A DNA stretch of 19,356 bases from contig JAGLGG010000042.1 in assembly GCA_023144145.1 (NCBI GenBank), positions 1 through 19,356 of the forward strand. Direction: 5' to 3'. This DNA is from Anaerolineales bacterium. GTDB lineage: Bacteria > Chloroflexota > Anaerolineae > Anaerolineales > E44-bin32. Positions 1 through 6,184 of the stretch are shown piece after piece. Below the pieces are notes generated by a model. That model made no database searches. It saw only the letters and a list, made by a program, of their open reading frames with translations, and had not been told where the DNA came from. Positions within the stretch are counted from its first letter, which is position 1, and each line of letters opens with the position of its first letter. Position numbers and translations under genes: made by a program.

Positions 1-51
1 CTCCTCAGAATGACACATATTCATACCAATCATCTTGACTGATACTAGTCC

Positions 52-1056
52 CTATTGTTTCGAAGTTCCCTTTTCGTAAATTTCGTGAAACTCACCTCTT
101 TCCCAGCATGCAATAAACGCTTTCACCATGCGAGGATCAAATTGCTCATTTGAGTGGTTGATAATTTCAACTTTAGCTGTTTCTTTATCCAAGGCTTTTC
201 TATAAGCTCGATCCGATGTCATCGCATCGAAGGTATCTGCAACGGAAAGTAGTCTTGCTTCTTCGGGTATTTCATCCCCTTTAAGTCCGTGAGGATACCC
301 CTTCCCATCCCAACGCTCATGATGGTGTAGGACGATCGGAATCGCGATTGCAAGGTACGGAATGCCTTCAATCATGCGTGCACCCTCGACAGGATGTTTT
401 CGCATCTCCACCCACTCATCCTCTGTCAACGGTCCCGCCTTTAATAAAATTGCCTCTGGTACTCTCACCTGACCGATATCGTGCAAGATAGCACCAAATT
501 CAAGGGCATCGCGGCGCTTTTCGTCCCATTTCAATTCTATCGCCAGCGCTTGGGCATAGGAATTGACCCTTTCAACATGGTACCTTTTGTTCTCAATGGC
601 GTTGGCGAGTACTCGCAGACTGTCTTTCGCCGCCATTAGTTGTGCAATCATGGTGAAATCGTCTGCGCGTTGTAATCGAGCTTGAACTGCTGAGAGCAAT
701 TCCTTACTCGTTACAGGTTTGGTAATGTAATCGTCGACACCTAACGATTTTCCAGTAAAAATATCCTCTCGCGTTCCTCTTGCGGTTAAGAAAATGAATG
801 GAATCGTCGCTCCCGCCGGACGACTACGAACCTTTTCCAACAATTGAAAACCGTCCATGACCGGCATTGCTATATCTGAGAGAATTAAGGAGGGACGCGA
901 GTTGGCAAGATGGTTTAGCGCCTCAGCGCCATTCACAGCGGTCTGGACTGCGTAACCTGCACCTTCTAAAATATCCCGCAAGGCTATCAGCATGGCAGGG
1001 TCATCTTCAACAACCAAAAGCGTTGATTCGTTTTTAATGACCTTCGCTTCGATCAT
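52..1056 (-). CDS. Response regulator with HD-GYP c-di-GMP phosphodiesterase-type output domain
   Basis: This is a 334-residue cytoplasmic two-component output protein. Residues about 11-130 form a receiver domain: acidic pair E17/D18-D19, phospho-acceptor D61 in the SDIAMP motif, T91 in FLTAR and K113 before proline. Residues about 145-320 form an HD-GYP domain with HD at 192-193, H221, the HHHE cluster at 244-247 and GKGYP at 251-255. HD-GYP proteins of this class usually hydrolyse cyclic di-GMP, so the protein probably turns a phosphorelay signal into a second-messenger change. The N-terminal signature of the HD-GYP domain is contracted: the usual DPYTxGHxxRV stretch reads KRYHVERV, keeping H160 but missing about four residues. 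The ATG at 1056 is preceded by a GGAG-like ribosome site. No partner histidine kinase is visible, so the activating signal is unknown. Confidence 0.93.
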   Translation of the reverse strand: MIEAKVIKNESTLLVVEDDPAMLIALRDILEGAGYAVQTAVNGAEALNHLANSRPSLILSDIAMPVMDGFQLLEKVRSRPAGATIPFIFLTARGTREDIFTGKSLGVDDYITKPVTSKELLSAVQARLQRADDFTMIAQLMAAKDSLRVLANAIENKRYHVERVNSYAQALAIELKWDEKRRDALEFGAILHDIGQVRVPEAILLKAGPLTEDEWVEMRKHPVEGARMIEGIPYLAIAIPIVLHHHERWDGKGYPHGLKGDEIPEEARLLSVADTFDAMTSDRAYRKALDKETAKVEIINHSNEQFDPRMVKAFIACWERGEFHEIYEKGTSKQ

Positions 1057-1086
1057 GTATCTACTCCAACATTATTTTTACACACT

Positions 1087-1110
1087 CAATAATGCTCGTA
1101 TAAATTATTG
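1087..1110. repeat. 7-base inverted repeat (candidate operator)
   Basis: CAATAAT and ATTATTG flank a 10-base spacer and form a perfect 7-base dyad, 31 bases upstream of the HD-GYP start codon. It is AT-rich and could arise by chance; an operator role is inference. Confidence 0.35.
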
Positions 1111-1173
1111 CCTTGCTTCAAGAGTGGCGCAAGGGTGACGAAAGACCTATTCTACTCTAGTGATCGTGTCCTC

Positions 1174-1207
1174 ACGCTGGAGATTTATGAACATTTTACG
1201 CTGGAGA
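1174..1207. repeat. Direct repeat ACGCTGGAGA, two copies
   Basis: The exact 10-base sequence occurs at 1174-1183 and 1198-1207, 24 bases apart start to start, close to two and a third helical turns. The second copy lies inside the loop of the dyad GAACATTT (1189-1196) / AAATGTTC (1217-1224). Confidence 0.6.
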
Positions 1208-1248
1208 GGCCGATTGAAATGTTCTCTTAAAATGTAACCGCAACATTT
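1189..1248. repeat. Nested AACATTT / AAATGTT inverted repeats
   Basis: GAACATTT at 1189-1196 is the exact reverse complement of AAATGTTC at 1217-1224. A second dyad follows at once: AAATGT at 1230-1235 and ACATTT at 1243-1248. Four related half-sites within 60 bases suggest cooperative binding sites or alternative RNA hairpins ahead of the protease operon. Confidence 0.5.
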
Positions 1249-1340
1249 CTGTTCTTTCTTAGGAACGGCAAATGCACTAATCCAGCGAGATCGAGTGGAA
1301 AATCCAAGACGTGCTAAAATCGCTTCCAAGAAGGAGTGGT

Positions 1341-2507
1341 ATGGTCAGAAAAATTGTGTTCACATTATTGTTGGTTCTATTAGCATTGTCGCTAATAGGA
1401 ATTGGGTATTTTATTGGCTACTTGGATCGAGCCGCATCTGATGATGGCGGATCAAATTACGCGTTACTTGAAGAAGCACATGAACTGCTCGTGGATAACT
1501 ACTTTGGAGAAATTCCTGAATTGGTCGCCCTTCAAAGGGGGATGATCCGGGGAATGGTTGATAAAATTGAAGACCCTTTCACAACCTTTGTTGAGCCAGT
1601 TGCGAATGAATTACAAGCTGACGATCTCATGGGGAGATTTGGTGGAATTGGGGCAATGCTAACCAGGGATGAGTCAGGAAATGTTCACATTATCCCTTTT
1701 CCTGAAGGGCCGGCAGCGGAAGCTGGAATTCTGGAGTCATTTCGGTTAATTGCTGTTGAAGACACTTCCATTTCACAAGAAATGAGCAATGAAAAAATTA
1801 TCAGCTTAATCCGGGGCGAAATCGGAACACCCGTAAAGCTCACATTTCAGATTGATGGCTTAGATGAACCGAAAGAATTCACTCTATCGCGGGCCGAGTT
1901 CGAGATTCCCTCCGTCACCAGTTATAAGCTACCATCCATGCAGGAAATCGGTGTGGTCTTTATTCAGAGATTTTCTGATCGAACAGTGGATGAGCTTGAG
2001 AGTGCATATGAGACGCTTGTAGACGAGGGAATTGAGGGACTGGTACTGGATTTACGCGGAAACACTGGGGGATTGTTGGACGCGGCGATTGATGTTGCCA
2101 GGTTTTTCCTGGATAATGGAATTGTCCTGATCCAAACAGAACGAGATGGGCAGATCGAGGAATACAAGGTTCGCAAACCGGGCGCTGCAAGCGAGATCCC
2201 TTTGGTTCTTCTGATTGACGAAAGGACAGCAAGCGCCTCGGAGGTTGTTGCTGCAGCGCTCCGCGAAAACGATCGCGCCCAACTTATCGGGGCACGCAGT
2301 TATGGCAAGGGTTCGGTACAAAGCGTTCTCGCATTGAGTGATGGGTCGAGTTTGCATGTCACGATTGCACGTTGGTTGACCCCGAGCCGAATATCAATTG
2401 ACGCAATCGGTTTGAAGCCAGACATTTTAGTCCAGGCTAGTGACATGGGAAATGATGAGGTCCTCGAAGTTGGAGTGAGTTTACTCTTGGACCTCATGAA
2501 AGAATGA
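1341..2507 (+). CDS. S41 family C-terminal processing peptidase (CtpA/Prc type)
   Basis: This is a membrane-anchored serine protease that cleaves proteins near their C-termini outside the cytoplasm. It has 388 residues from the ATG at 1341. A single hydrophobic N-terminal segment (residues about 4-26) is an anchor or signal sequence. A PDZ domain follows around residues 90-170 (GGIGAML, then PAAEAGI), and then the S41 core. The Ser-Lys dyad is visible: S298 in TASASE and K323 in YGKGSVQ, the 25-residue spacing of E. coli Prc. An in-frame GTG at 1311 would add ten residues. I prefer 1341 because AAGGAG at 1331-1336 sits just ahead of it, and the GTG falls within an extended -10-like element. 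The stop overlaps the smpB start by four bases (ATGA), so the genes are translationally coupled. Confidence 0.93.
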   Translation: MVRKIVFTLLLVLLALSLIGIGYFIGYLDRAASDDGGSNYALLEEAHELLVDNYFGEIPELVALQRGMIRGMVDKIEDPFTTFVEPVANELQADDLMGRFGGIGAMLTRDESGNVHIIPFPEGPAAEAGILESFRLIAVEDTSISQEMSNEKIISLIRGEIGTPVKLTFQIDGLDEPKEFTLSRAEFEIPSVTSYKLPSMQEIGVVFIQRFSDRTVDELESAYETLVDEGIEGLVLDLRGNTGGLLDAAIDVARFFLDNGIVLIQTERDGQIEEYKVRKPGAASEIPLVLLIDERTASASEVVAAALRENDRAQLIGARSYGKGSVQSVLALSDGSSLHVTIARWLTPSRISIDAIGLKPDILVQASDMGNDEVLEVGVSLLLDLMKE

Positions 2508-2977
2508 GTATGAGTTTAGATGGTCGGAAGATAATCGCAACTAACCGCAAAGCGAAGCATGATTATTTCCTGGAAGACCGTTTCGAGGCTGGGATTGCGC
2601 TTAAGGGTCCAGAAATTAAATCAATACGGGCTGGCCGGGTTAGTTTACGAGAAGCCTATGTTCAGGTGGATGGCGAGGAAGCTTGGCTGGTAAATGCGCA
2701 TATCGCACCTTATGACCCCGCCAGTAAAATGAATCATGACCCTCGCCGGCGGCGTAAACTTCTCTTGCACAAACGCCAGATACACAAACTCTATGACCAG
2801 GTAACACAGAAGGGATATACCATCATTCCGACCACCCTTTACCTCAGCTCTGGAAAAGCTAAGATTGAAATTGCATTGGCAAAAGGAAAGCGTAAGTACG
2901 ATAAACGTAGAGAGATTGCCAAGCGTGATGCAGAGCGAGAAATGGCCAGGTCAACATCTCGAAGAGGAAGATCTTGA
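2504..2977 (+). CDS. smpB: SsrA-binding protein SmpB
   Basis: SmpB binds the tRNA-like domain of tmRNA and takes the place of the anticodon arm, guiding tmRNA into the A site of stalled ribosomes for trans-translation. The product has 157 residues, about the usual family length. It begins with the typical IATNRKAKHDYF segment, carries the GPEIKSIRAGRVSLREAYV core and ends in a basic tail (KGKRKYDKR, then RSTSRRGRS), which in known SmpB occupies the mRNA channel. ATG at 2504 overlaps the protease stop as ATGA; an ATG at 2510 would remove two residues. Its RNA partner ssrA lies 0.9 kb downstream on the same strand, separated by one unknown gene. Confidence 0.97.
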   Translation: MSMSLDGRKIIATNRKAKHDYFLEDRFEAGIALKGPEIKSIRAGRVSLREAYVQVDGEEAWLVNAHIAPYDPASKMNHDPRRRRKLLLHKRQIHKLYDQVTQKGYTIIPTTLYLSSGKAKIEIALAKGKRKYDKRREIAKRDAEREMARSTSRRGRS

Positions 2978-3759
2978 GACCCAGATCCATATCCGGCGTG
3001 AACCGCCTTCCTGAAGAAGAAAAAGAAGCAATTTATACCAGTTTCATCCCACAAGTTCTTTTAGATCAGTTTGATATTCCCGGTGATTTCCGAGATGCTA
3101 ATGGAAATCGCTTGCTAGAAATCGAGTCCACACCCGGGACCAGCGATTTTATCCTGCGCCTTATGCACAAATTCGATGCGCCGGATCCCTTGGTGTATTC
3201 GCATGTGACCGACACGGTGAATCGTCAAATTCATGTCCTGCTCTATATCGTTAATGACCCCTTCTCTCAGAGGTTCGATGTGGATGTGATGCCAGATGGA
3301 ACGCCCACTCAGTTCGGAATATTTCGTCGTAATTTGGATGCTGAAGAGTCTGCGATGAATGCAGGCTTAGCGCCAGGCCAGGTTCGCAAAGGTTTGCGCG
3401 TCTTTAAACATACCATTCCCTGTTTCGAGAACTTCGTTCACTCTCTAGGCCACGATCTTTTTTTTGCTGAACCGCTCTACTACCACAACGCGGTGATATT
3501 CGAGCGTTACGGCTTCTCCTATGTCAAGGGACGGAGTTTAATGGAGCGTATTGATACCGGCTTTTCCCCGGGTGAAGATTATGAGCAACGGCTGAATTTG
3601 TCTTCTCCCTTTCGTCACCCTGATTACGCCAATTCTATACGAGGGCGAAGCTGGGCGATTCATGATGGCATTCTCGGAAGAAATTTCACAGACGTGACGA
3701 TGTACAAATCATTTGAAATATCAGCTGGCGTTAACACCTTCCCTGATGCAACCTGGTAA
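2974..3759 (+). CDS. Uncharacterised protein encoded between smpB and ssrA
   Basis: I do not recognise a family for this 261-residue soluble protein. The start is TTG at 2974, overlapping the smpB stop as TTGA, with GAGGAAG at 2964-2970 as ribosome site; a GTG at 2998 would shorten it by eight residues. No signal peptide or membrane segment is seen. The middle is rich in conserved-looking polar and aromatic residues: H156, H160, D161, E166, H171 and E177 lie within LGHDLFFAEPLYYHNAVIFE. This might form a metal or substrate site, but that is inference. The stretch FERYGFSYVKGR looks faintly like the end of a GNAT acetyltransferase fold; I would not assign it on that alone. Its tight overlap with smpB implies co-expression with the ribosome-rescue gene. 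Codon use and composition match the neighbours. Confidence 0.8.
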   Translation: MRPRSISGVNRLPEEEKEAIYTSFIPQVLLDQFDIPGDFRDANGNRLLEIESTPGTSDFILRLMHKFDAPDPLVYSHVTDTVNRQIHVLLYIVNDPFSQRFDVDVMPDGTPTQFGIFRRNLDAEESAMNAGLAPGQVRKGLRVFKHTIPCFENFVHSLGHDLFFAEPLYYHNAVIFERYGFSYVKGRSLMERIDTGFSPGEDYEQRLNLSSPFRHPDYANSIRGRSWAIHDGILGRNFTDVTMYKSFEISAGVNTFPDATW

Positions 3760-3863
3760 TTATTTTCTTCTCCAATTTCGCATAGCCTAGATTTATTTAT
3801 TGAAAAGTAAAAATGAAGCAATAGAAACCAACTGTGGCTATGCGCATTATGTAGGTAGCTTTG

Positions 3864-3872
3864 TGCTATAAT
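3864..3872 (+). promoter_or_regulatory. Extended -10 promoter of ssrA
   Basis: TGC followed by a perfect TATAAT (3867-3872) forms an extended -10 element. Eight bases separate it from 3881, the first base of mature tmRNA. No good -35 is seen at the usual spacing, which fits extended -10 promoters. Confidence 0.7.
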
Positions 3873-3880
3873 TGACACAT

Positions 3881-4294
3881 GGGGATGATCGGTTTCGACG
3901 GGAGTCAAACACCCCAAACTGCAAGCCGAGAGGCGCCGAACTCGATAAATCAGCGCACTACTTAAGTGCCAAACGCACTAACTATGCGGCACTACCGCTA
4001 GCAGCCTAAGACTTAGTCTAAATCTGTAATCGGTTTTGCCACGCCCCTGTCTTAACAGGGCCGCTCCTGAGTTTTTTCCTCGATAGGATCTCAGCTGAGC
4101 GACAGATGTATCGAGGTGCGGCACAGCAATCCACGGGCTCTGCTTAAGCTGAACTTTCGGGTTCAAGTGGATAGCGTTCAGCGAATCCCGTCTCCTGGAT
4201 AACTGAAACGTGAAAACAAAAGTGCGAGACTAAGCTTGTAGAAGTTTGGTGGCAGAAGCTTTCGGACGCGGGTTCGATTCCCGCCATCTCCACC
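3881..4294 (+). ncRNA. ssrA: Transfer-messenger RNA (tmRNA)
   Basis: tmRNA rescues stalled ribosomes by acting first as an alanyl-tRNA and then as a short mRNA adding a degradation tag. The 5' end, GGGGATGATCGGTTTCGACG, is the family hallmark. It pairs with CATCTCC at 4285-4291 to give a seven-pair acceptor stem with one G-U. The T arm GCGGG-TTCGATT-CCCGC precedes it. The discriminator is A4292, followed by CC and then T, so the final A of CCA is not encoded and must be added after transcription. The internal reading frame encodes the tag AKRTNYAALPLAA. Length, about 412 bases, is normal for a one-piece tmRNA. An own promoter lies upstream and an intrinsic terminator downstream; its partner smpB is 0.9 kb upstream. 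Confidence 0.97.
3968..4009 (+). other. tmRNA proteolysis-tag reading frame
   Basis: The frame starts at the presumed resume codon GCC (3968-3970) and reads AKRTNYAALPLAA before TAA at 4007-4009. The small hydrophobic end LAA is the usual signal for ClpXP-type proteases. The resume codon is inferred by analogy with the alanine resume codon of other tmRNAs and from the position after the AGT-containing upstream element. Confidence 0.85.
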
Positions 4295-4318
4295 TCAACA
4301 TATTTCGAGAGCATGATG

Positions 4319-4350
4319 CGAGTGAGCCACAAAGCTCACTCGTTTCTATT
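4319..4350 (+). terminator. Intrinsic terminator of ssrA
   Basis: CGAGTGAGC (4319-4327) and GCTCACTCG (4334-4342) form a perfect nine-base-pair stem with a six-base loop, followed by TTTCTATT. It lies 24 bases after the tmRNA 3' end. It may also help stop the minus-strand FHA gene, which ends at 4410, although the U-tract favours the plus strand. Confidence 0.88.
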
Positions 4351-4409
4351 ATGGACTATTGAAAGAATCGTTTTACTTTGCGTTACCGCGGAGGCTCTAT
4401 CTCAAATGC

Positions 4410-5072
4410 TTATATTGGATTATCCAGGCGAAAACCATGACCTCTAACGGTGACGACATAGCTATGGGACTTATCAACCTCCGCTAAACGTTCGCGCAAT
4501 CTTCTTACAAGTGCGTCTATCGCTTGTTCGGACACGCCTTCCGCTTCTGAATCCGGCCAGACGTGGTCTACAACAGCTTCGCGCGAGACAACCTTATCTG
4601 GATTTGAATAGAGCAGATAAAGCAACCTAAATTGCGGCAAGGATAGCGCAGGTTCGACCTCAACGTCTCGAACCCAAACACGATGGGCCTGGCTGTCCAT
4701 CCTCAACCTTCCCAACCCCAACTTTGCTGCATCTGTAACTGCCAGGGGAATTGTAGCCTCAGTCCCTAAATACATGAGCTTAACAGCCAGAGCAACCTGA
4801 ATCACATCTCCGTCCTGTAGAAGCGTGGGTTTACTAATCGTGGACCCATTCAAATATGTACCGTTCTTGCTATCCATATCATGAATATAAAACCCGTCCT
4901 CCGACCTGTACAAACGCGCATGCTCTCGGGAAACCTGGCGATCTGGAATCACAAAATCACAATTTGGACTTCGCCCAATGATGATCTCATCACGGTCAAG
5001 AGCCCAACGAGTACCTGTAAGTTTGCCGGTCTGTGATATCAGGACCGGCACCTCCCCGTTGTGCCCACCCAT
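4410..5072 (-). CDS. FHA domain fused to OmpR/PhoB-type winged-helix DNA-binding domain
   Basis: This 220-residue cytoplasmic regulator joins a phosphothreonine-binding FHA domain (about 10-103) to a winged-helix transactivation domain (about 120-220). FHA hallmarks are all present: GRS at 33-35, SREH at 48-51, NGT at 70-72 and NG at 75-76. The DNA-binding half shows LSLPQFRLLYLL, VVSREAVVDHVW, a recognition-helix region with IDALVRRLRERL, and a wing with TVRGHGFRL. There is no receiver domain, so phosphorylation probably enters by FHA binding or by direct action of a Ser/Thr kinase. One such kinase is encoded divergently 128 bases away. The logic resembles mycobacterial EmbR with PknH, but the domain order is reversed and the BTAD domain is missing. 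AGGAGGTG precedes the ATG at 5072. Confidence 0.92.
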   Translation of the reverse strand: MGGHNGEVPVLISQTGKLTGTRWALDRDEIIIGRSPNCDFVIPDRQVSREHARLYRSEDGFYIHDMDSKNGTYLNGSTISKPTLLQDGDVIQVALAVKLMYLGTEATIPLAVTDAAKLGLGRLRMDSQAHRVWVRDVEVEPALSLPQFRLLYLLYSNPDKVVSREAVVDHVWPDSEAEGVSEQAIDALVRRLRERLAEVDKSHSYVVTVRGHGFRLDNPI

Positions 5073-5107
5073 CGCTTCACCTCCTCGTAGCGAGGAACCC
5101 TTTCAGG

Positions 5108-5113
5108 AGTATA
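5108..5113 (-). promoter_or_regulatory. Possible -10 element of the FHA regulator gene
   Basis: Read on the minus strand this is TATACT, 35 bases upstream of the FHA gene start. At the -35 distance there is no consensus; the tandem repeat at 5128-5153 lies there instead, which would suit an activator-dependent promoter. A plus-strand TATAAT overlaps it at 5110-5115, so the element may serve the kinase gene instead or as well. Confidence 0.35.
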
Positions 5114-5124
5114 ATTCGTTCTGC

Positions 5125-5165
5125 ATTGGATATCCGATGTAGGATAATCCGATATAGCTTCCAAT
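5125..5165. promoter_or_regulatory. Tandem direct repeat, candidate operator between FHA regulator and kinase
   Basis: GGATA-TCCGAT (5128-5138) recurs as GGATAATCCGAT (5142-5153), 14 bases on, differing by one inserted base. The pair is framed by ATTGG (5125-5129) and CCAAT (5161-5165). OmpR-family domains typically bind tandem direct repeats, so self-regulation by the FHA regulator is a reasonable guess. Confidence 0.45.
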
Positions 5166-5200
5166 GGCTAGTAAACTTCTCTGCTTTGTGAGGTCCTTCC

Positions 5201-6184
5201 GTGGCAATATTAATTGAGCCGGGTAAGACCCTGAGAGATCGATACATAATTCGCGAGATAATCGGCCGAGGCGGTATGGGTTCAATATTCTTGGCTGAAG
5301 ATAATCGCCTCCAGGGACGCTTGTGTGCAATAAAACAAATTACCCACGATCAGGATTTCCCAGAAAGTGTTCGCGAACAAACTAAAGAACAATTCTATAG
5401 GGAAGCCTCTGTTCTCGCTCGTCTTGATCACCCCAACCTTCCGAAAGTATCTGATTACTTTTCTGCTTCCGATTCAGATTATCTGGTAATGGACTATGTT
5501 CCAGGTGATGATCTCAAGACACTCATGGACCGATCACGCCGTAATGGAAAATTCCTTGACCTGGATGAGGTTCTTGGTTGGGCATCTCAACTTTCTGATG
5601 CACTCTCTTATTTACATGGCCAAGATCCTCCTGTAATTCATCGTGATATTAAACCCAGTAATATGAAAATTACCCCAAACAGACTACTAAAACTTGTTGA
5701 TTTTGGCCTTGTAAAGCAAATGGTTCCAGATGAAATGACCATCACAGTCATTCAGGGGCGTGGAACTGCACTCTACACCCCACTTGAGCAATATGGGGGT
5801 GACTCTGGTCATACTGACCCGCGTAGTGATATTTATGCGTTCGGCGCCACTCTTTACCACCTGCTCACCAATCACCCTCCGGTTGAAGCCAAGCAAAGGT
5901 TTCTAAATCCGGATTCCCTGCGCTCACCTCGAGAAATCAATCCGGATATCGATCCACAAGTTGATTCTTCGATCCTTTGGGCGATTTCTATGCACCCTGA
6001 TGAGAGGCCACAGAATATCGCATCTTTCCACGAAGCGCTATTCGATGGTCGCCCAGTCCCGAGCTCCTCACTTCACGGATCGCGCAAATCTCGAGATATT
6101 TCCTCGCTCACTACACCCAATAGAATTCTCCTGGGAATTGCTTCCTTATTGCTACTTCTATCCATCGTTGCCAGCCTTCTCTAA
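5201..6184 (+). CDS. Membrane-anchored Ser/Thr protein kinase (Hanks type)
   Basis: The 327-residue kinase phosphorylates Ser or Thr residues of partner proteins. A complete catalytic domain spans residues about 15-275: glycine loop GRGGMG at 22-27, ATP-anchoring K45 in AIK, the catalytic loop HRDIKPSN at 147-154 with D149, and the metal-binding DFG at 167-169. The APE motif reads PLE within YTPLEQYGG. A short juxtamembrane linker is followed by one hydrophobic segment at the extreme C-terminus (about 307-327). The protein therefore has no extracellular sensor domain, unlike PknB-type kinases. The start is GTG at 5201, with GAGG at 5189-5192. The divergent neighbour encodes an FHA-winged-helix protein, its most likely partner. 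The stop overlaps that of the convergent GH3-like gene by four bases. Confidence 0.95.
   Translation: MAILIEPGKTLRDRYIIREIIGRGGMGSIFLAEDNRLQGRLCAIKQITHDQDFPESVREQTKEQFYREASVLARLDHPNLPKVSDYFSASDSDYLVMDYVPGDDLKTLMDRSRRNGKFLDLDEVLGWASQLSDALSYLHGQDPPVIHRDIKPSNMKITPNRLLKLVDFGLVKQMVPDEMTITVIQGRGTALYTPLEQYGGDSGHTDPRSDIYAFGATLYHLLTNHPPVEAKQRFLNPDSLRSPREINPDIDPQVDSSILWAISMHPDERPQNIASFHEALFDGRPVPSSSLHGSRKSRDISSLTTPNRILLGIASLLLLLSIVASLL

Larger units (their letters stand above)
1057..1340. promoter_or_regulatory. Divergent intergenic region with dyads and a direct repeat
   Basis: This 284-base gap separates the HD-GYP gene (minus) from the S41 protease (plus) and I find no convincing gene in it. It holds a 7-base perfect inverted repeat, CAATAAT at 1087-1093 and ATTATTG at 1104-1110, upstream of the HD-GYP start. 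It also holds a 10-base exact direct repeat, ACGCTGGAGA at 1174-1183 and 1198-1207, and a cluster of AACATTT/AAATGTT-type half-sites between 1189 and 1248. A TGCTAAAAT extended -10-like element lies at 1312-1320, just upstream of the protease ribosome site. The gap probably carries both promoters and binding sites, but no regulator can be named. Confidence 0.4.

Noticed and set aside
1147..1329. 60-codon minus-strand open frame in the gap before the protease gene
   Set aside because: It starts with TTG without a ribosome site, its composition is not protein-like, and it overlaps the repeat block and the protease leader.
4268..4292. tRNA-like T arm suggesting a separate tRNA gene
   Set aside because: It is the 3' half of tmRNA: the acceptor strand pairs with 3881-3887 and no anticodon arm is present.
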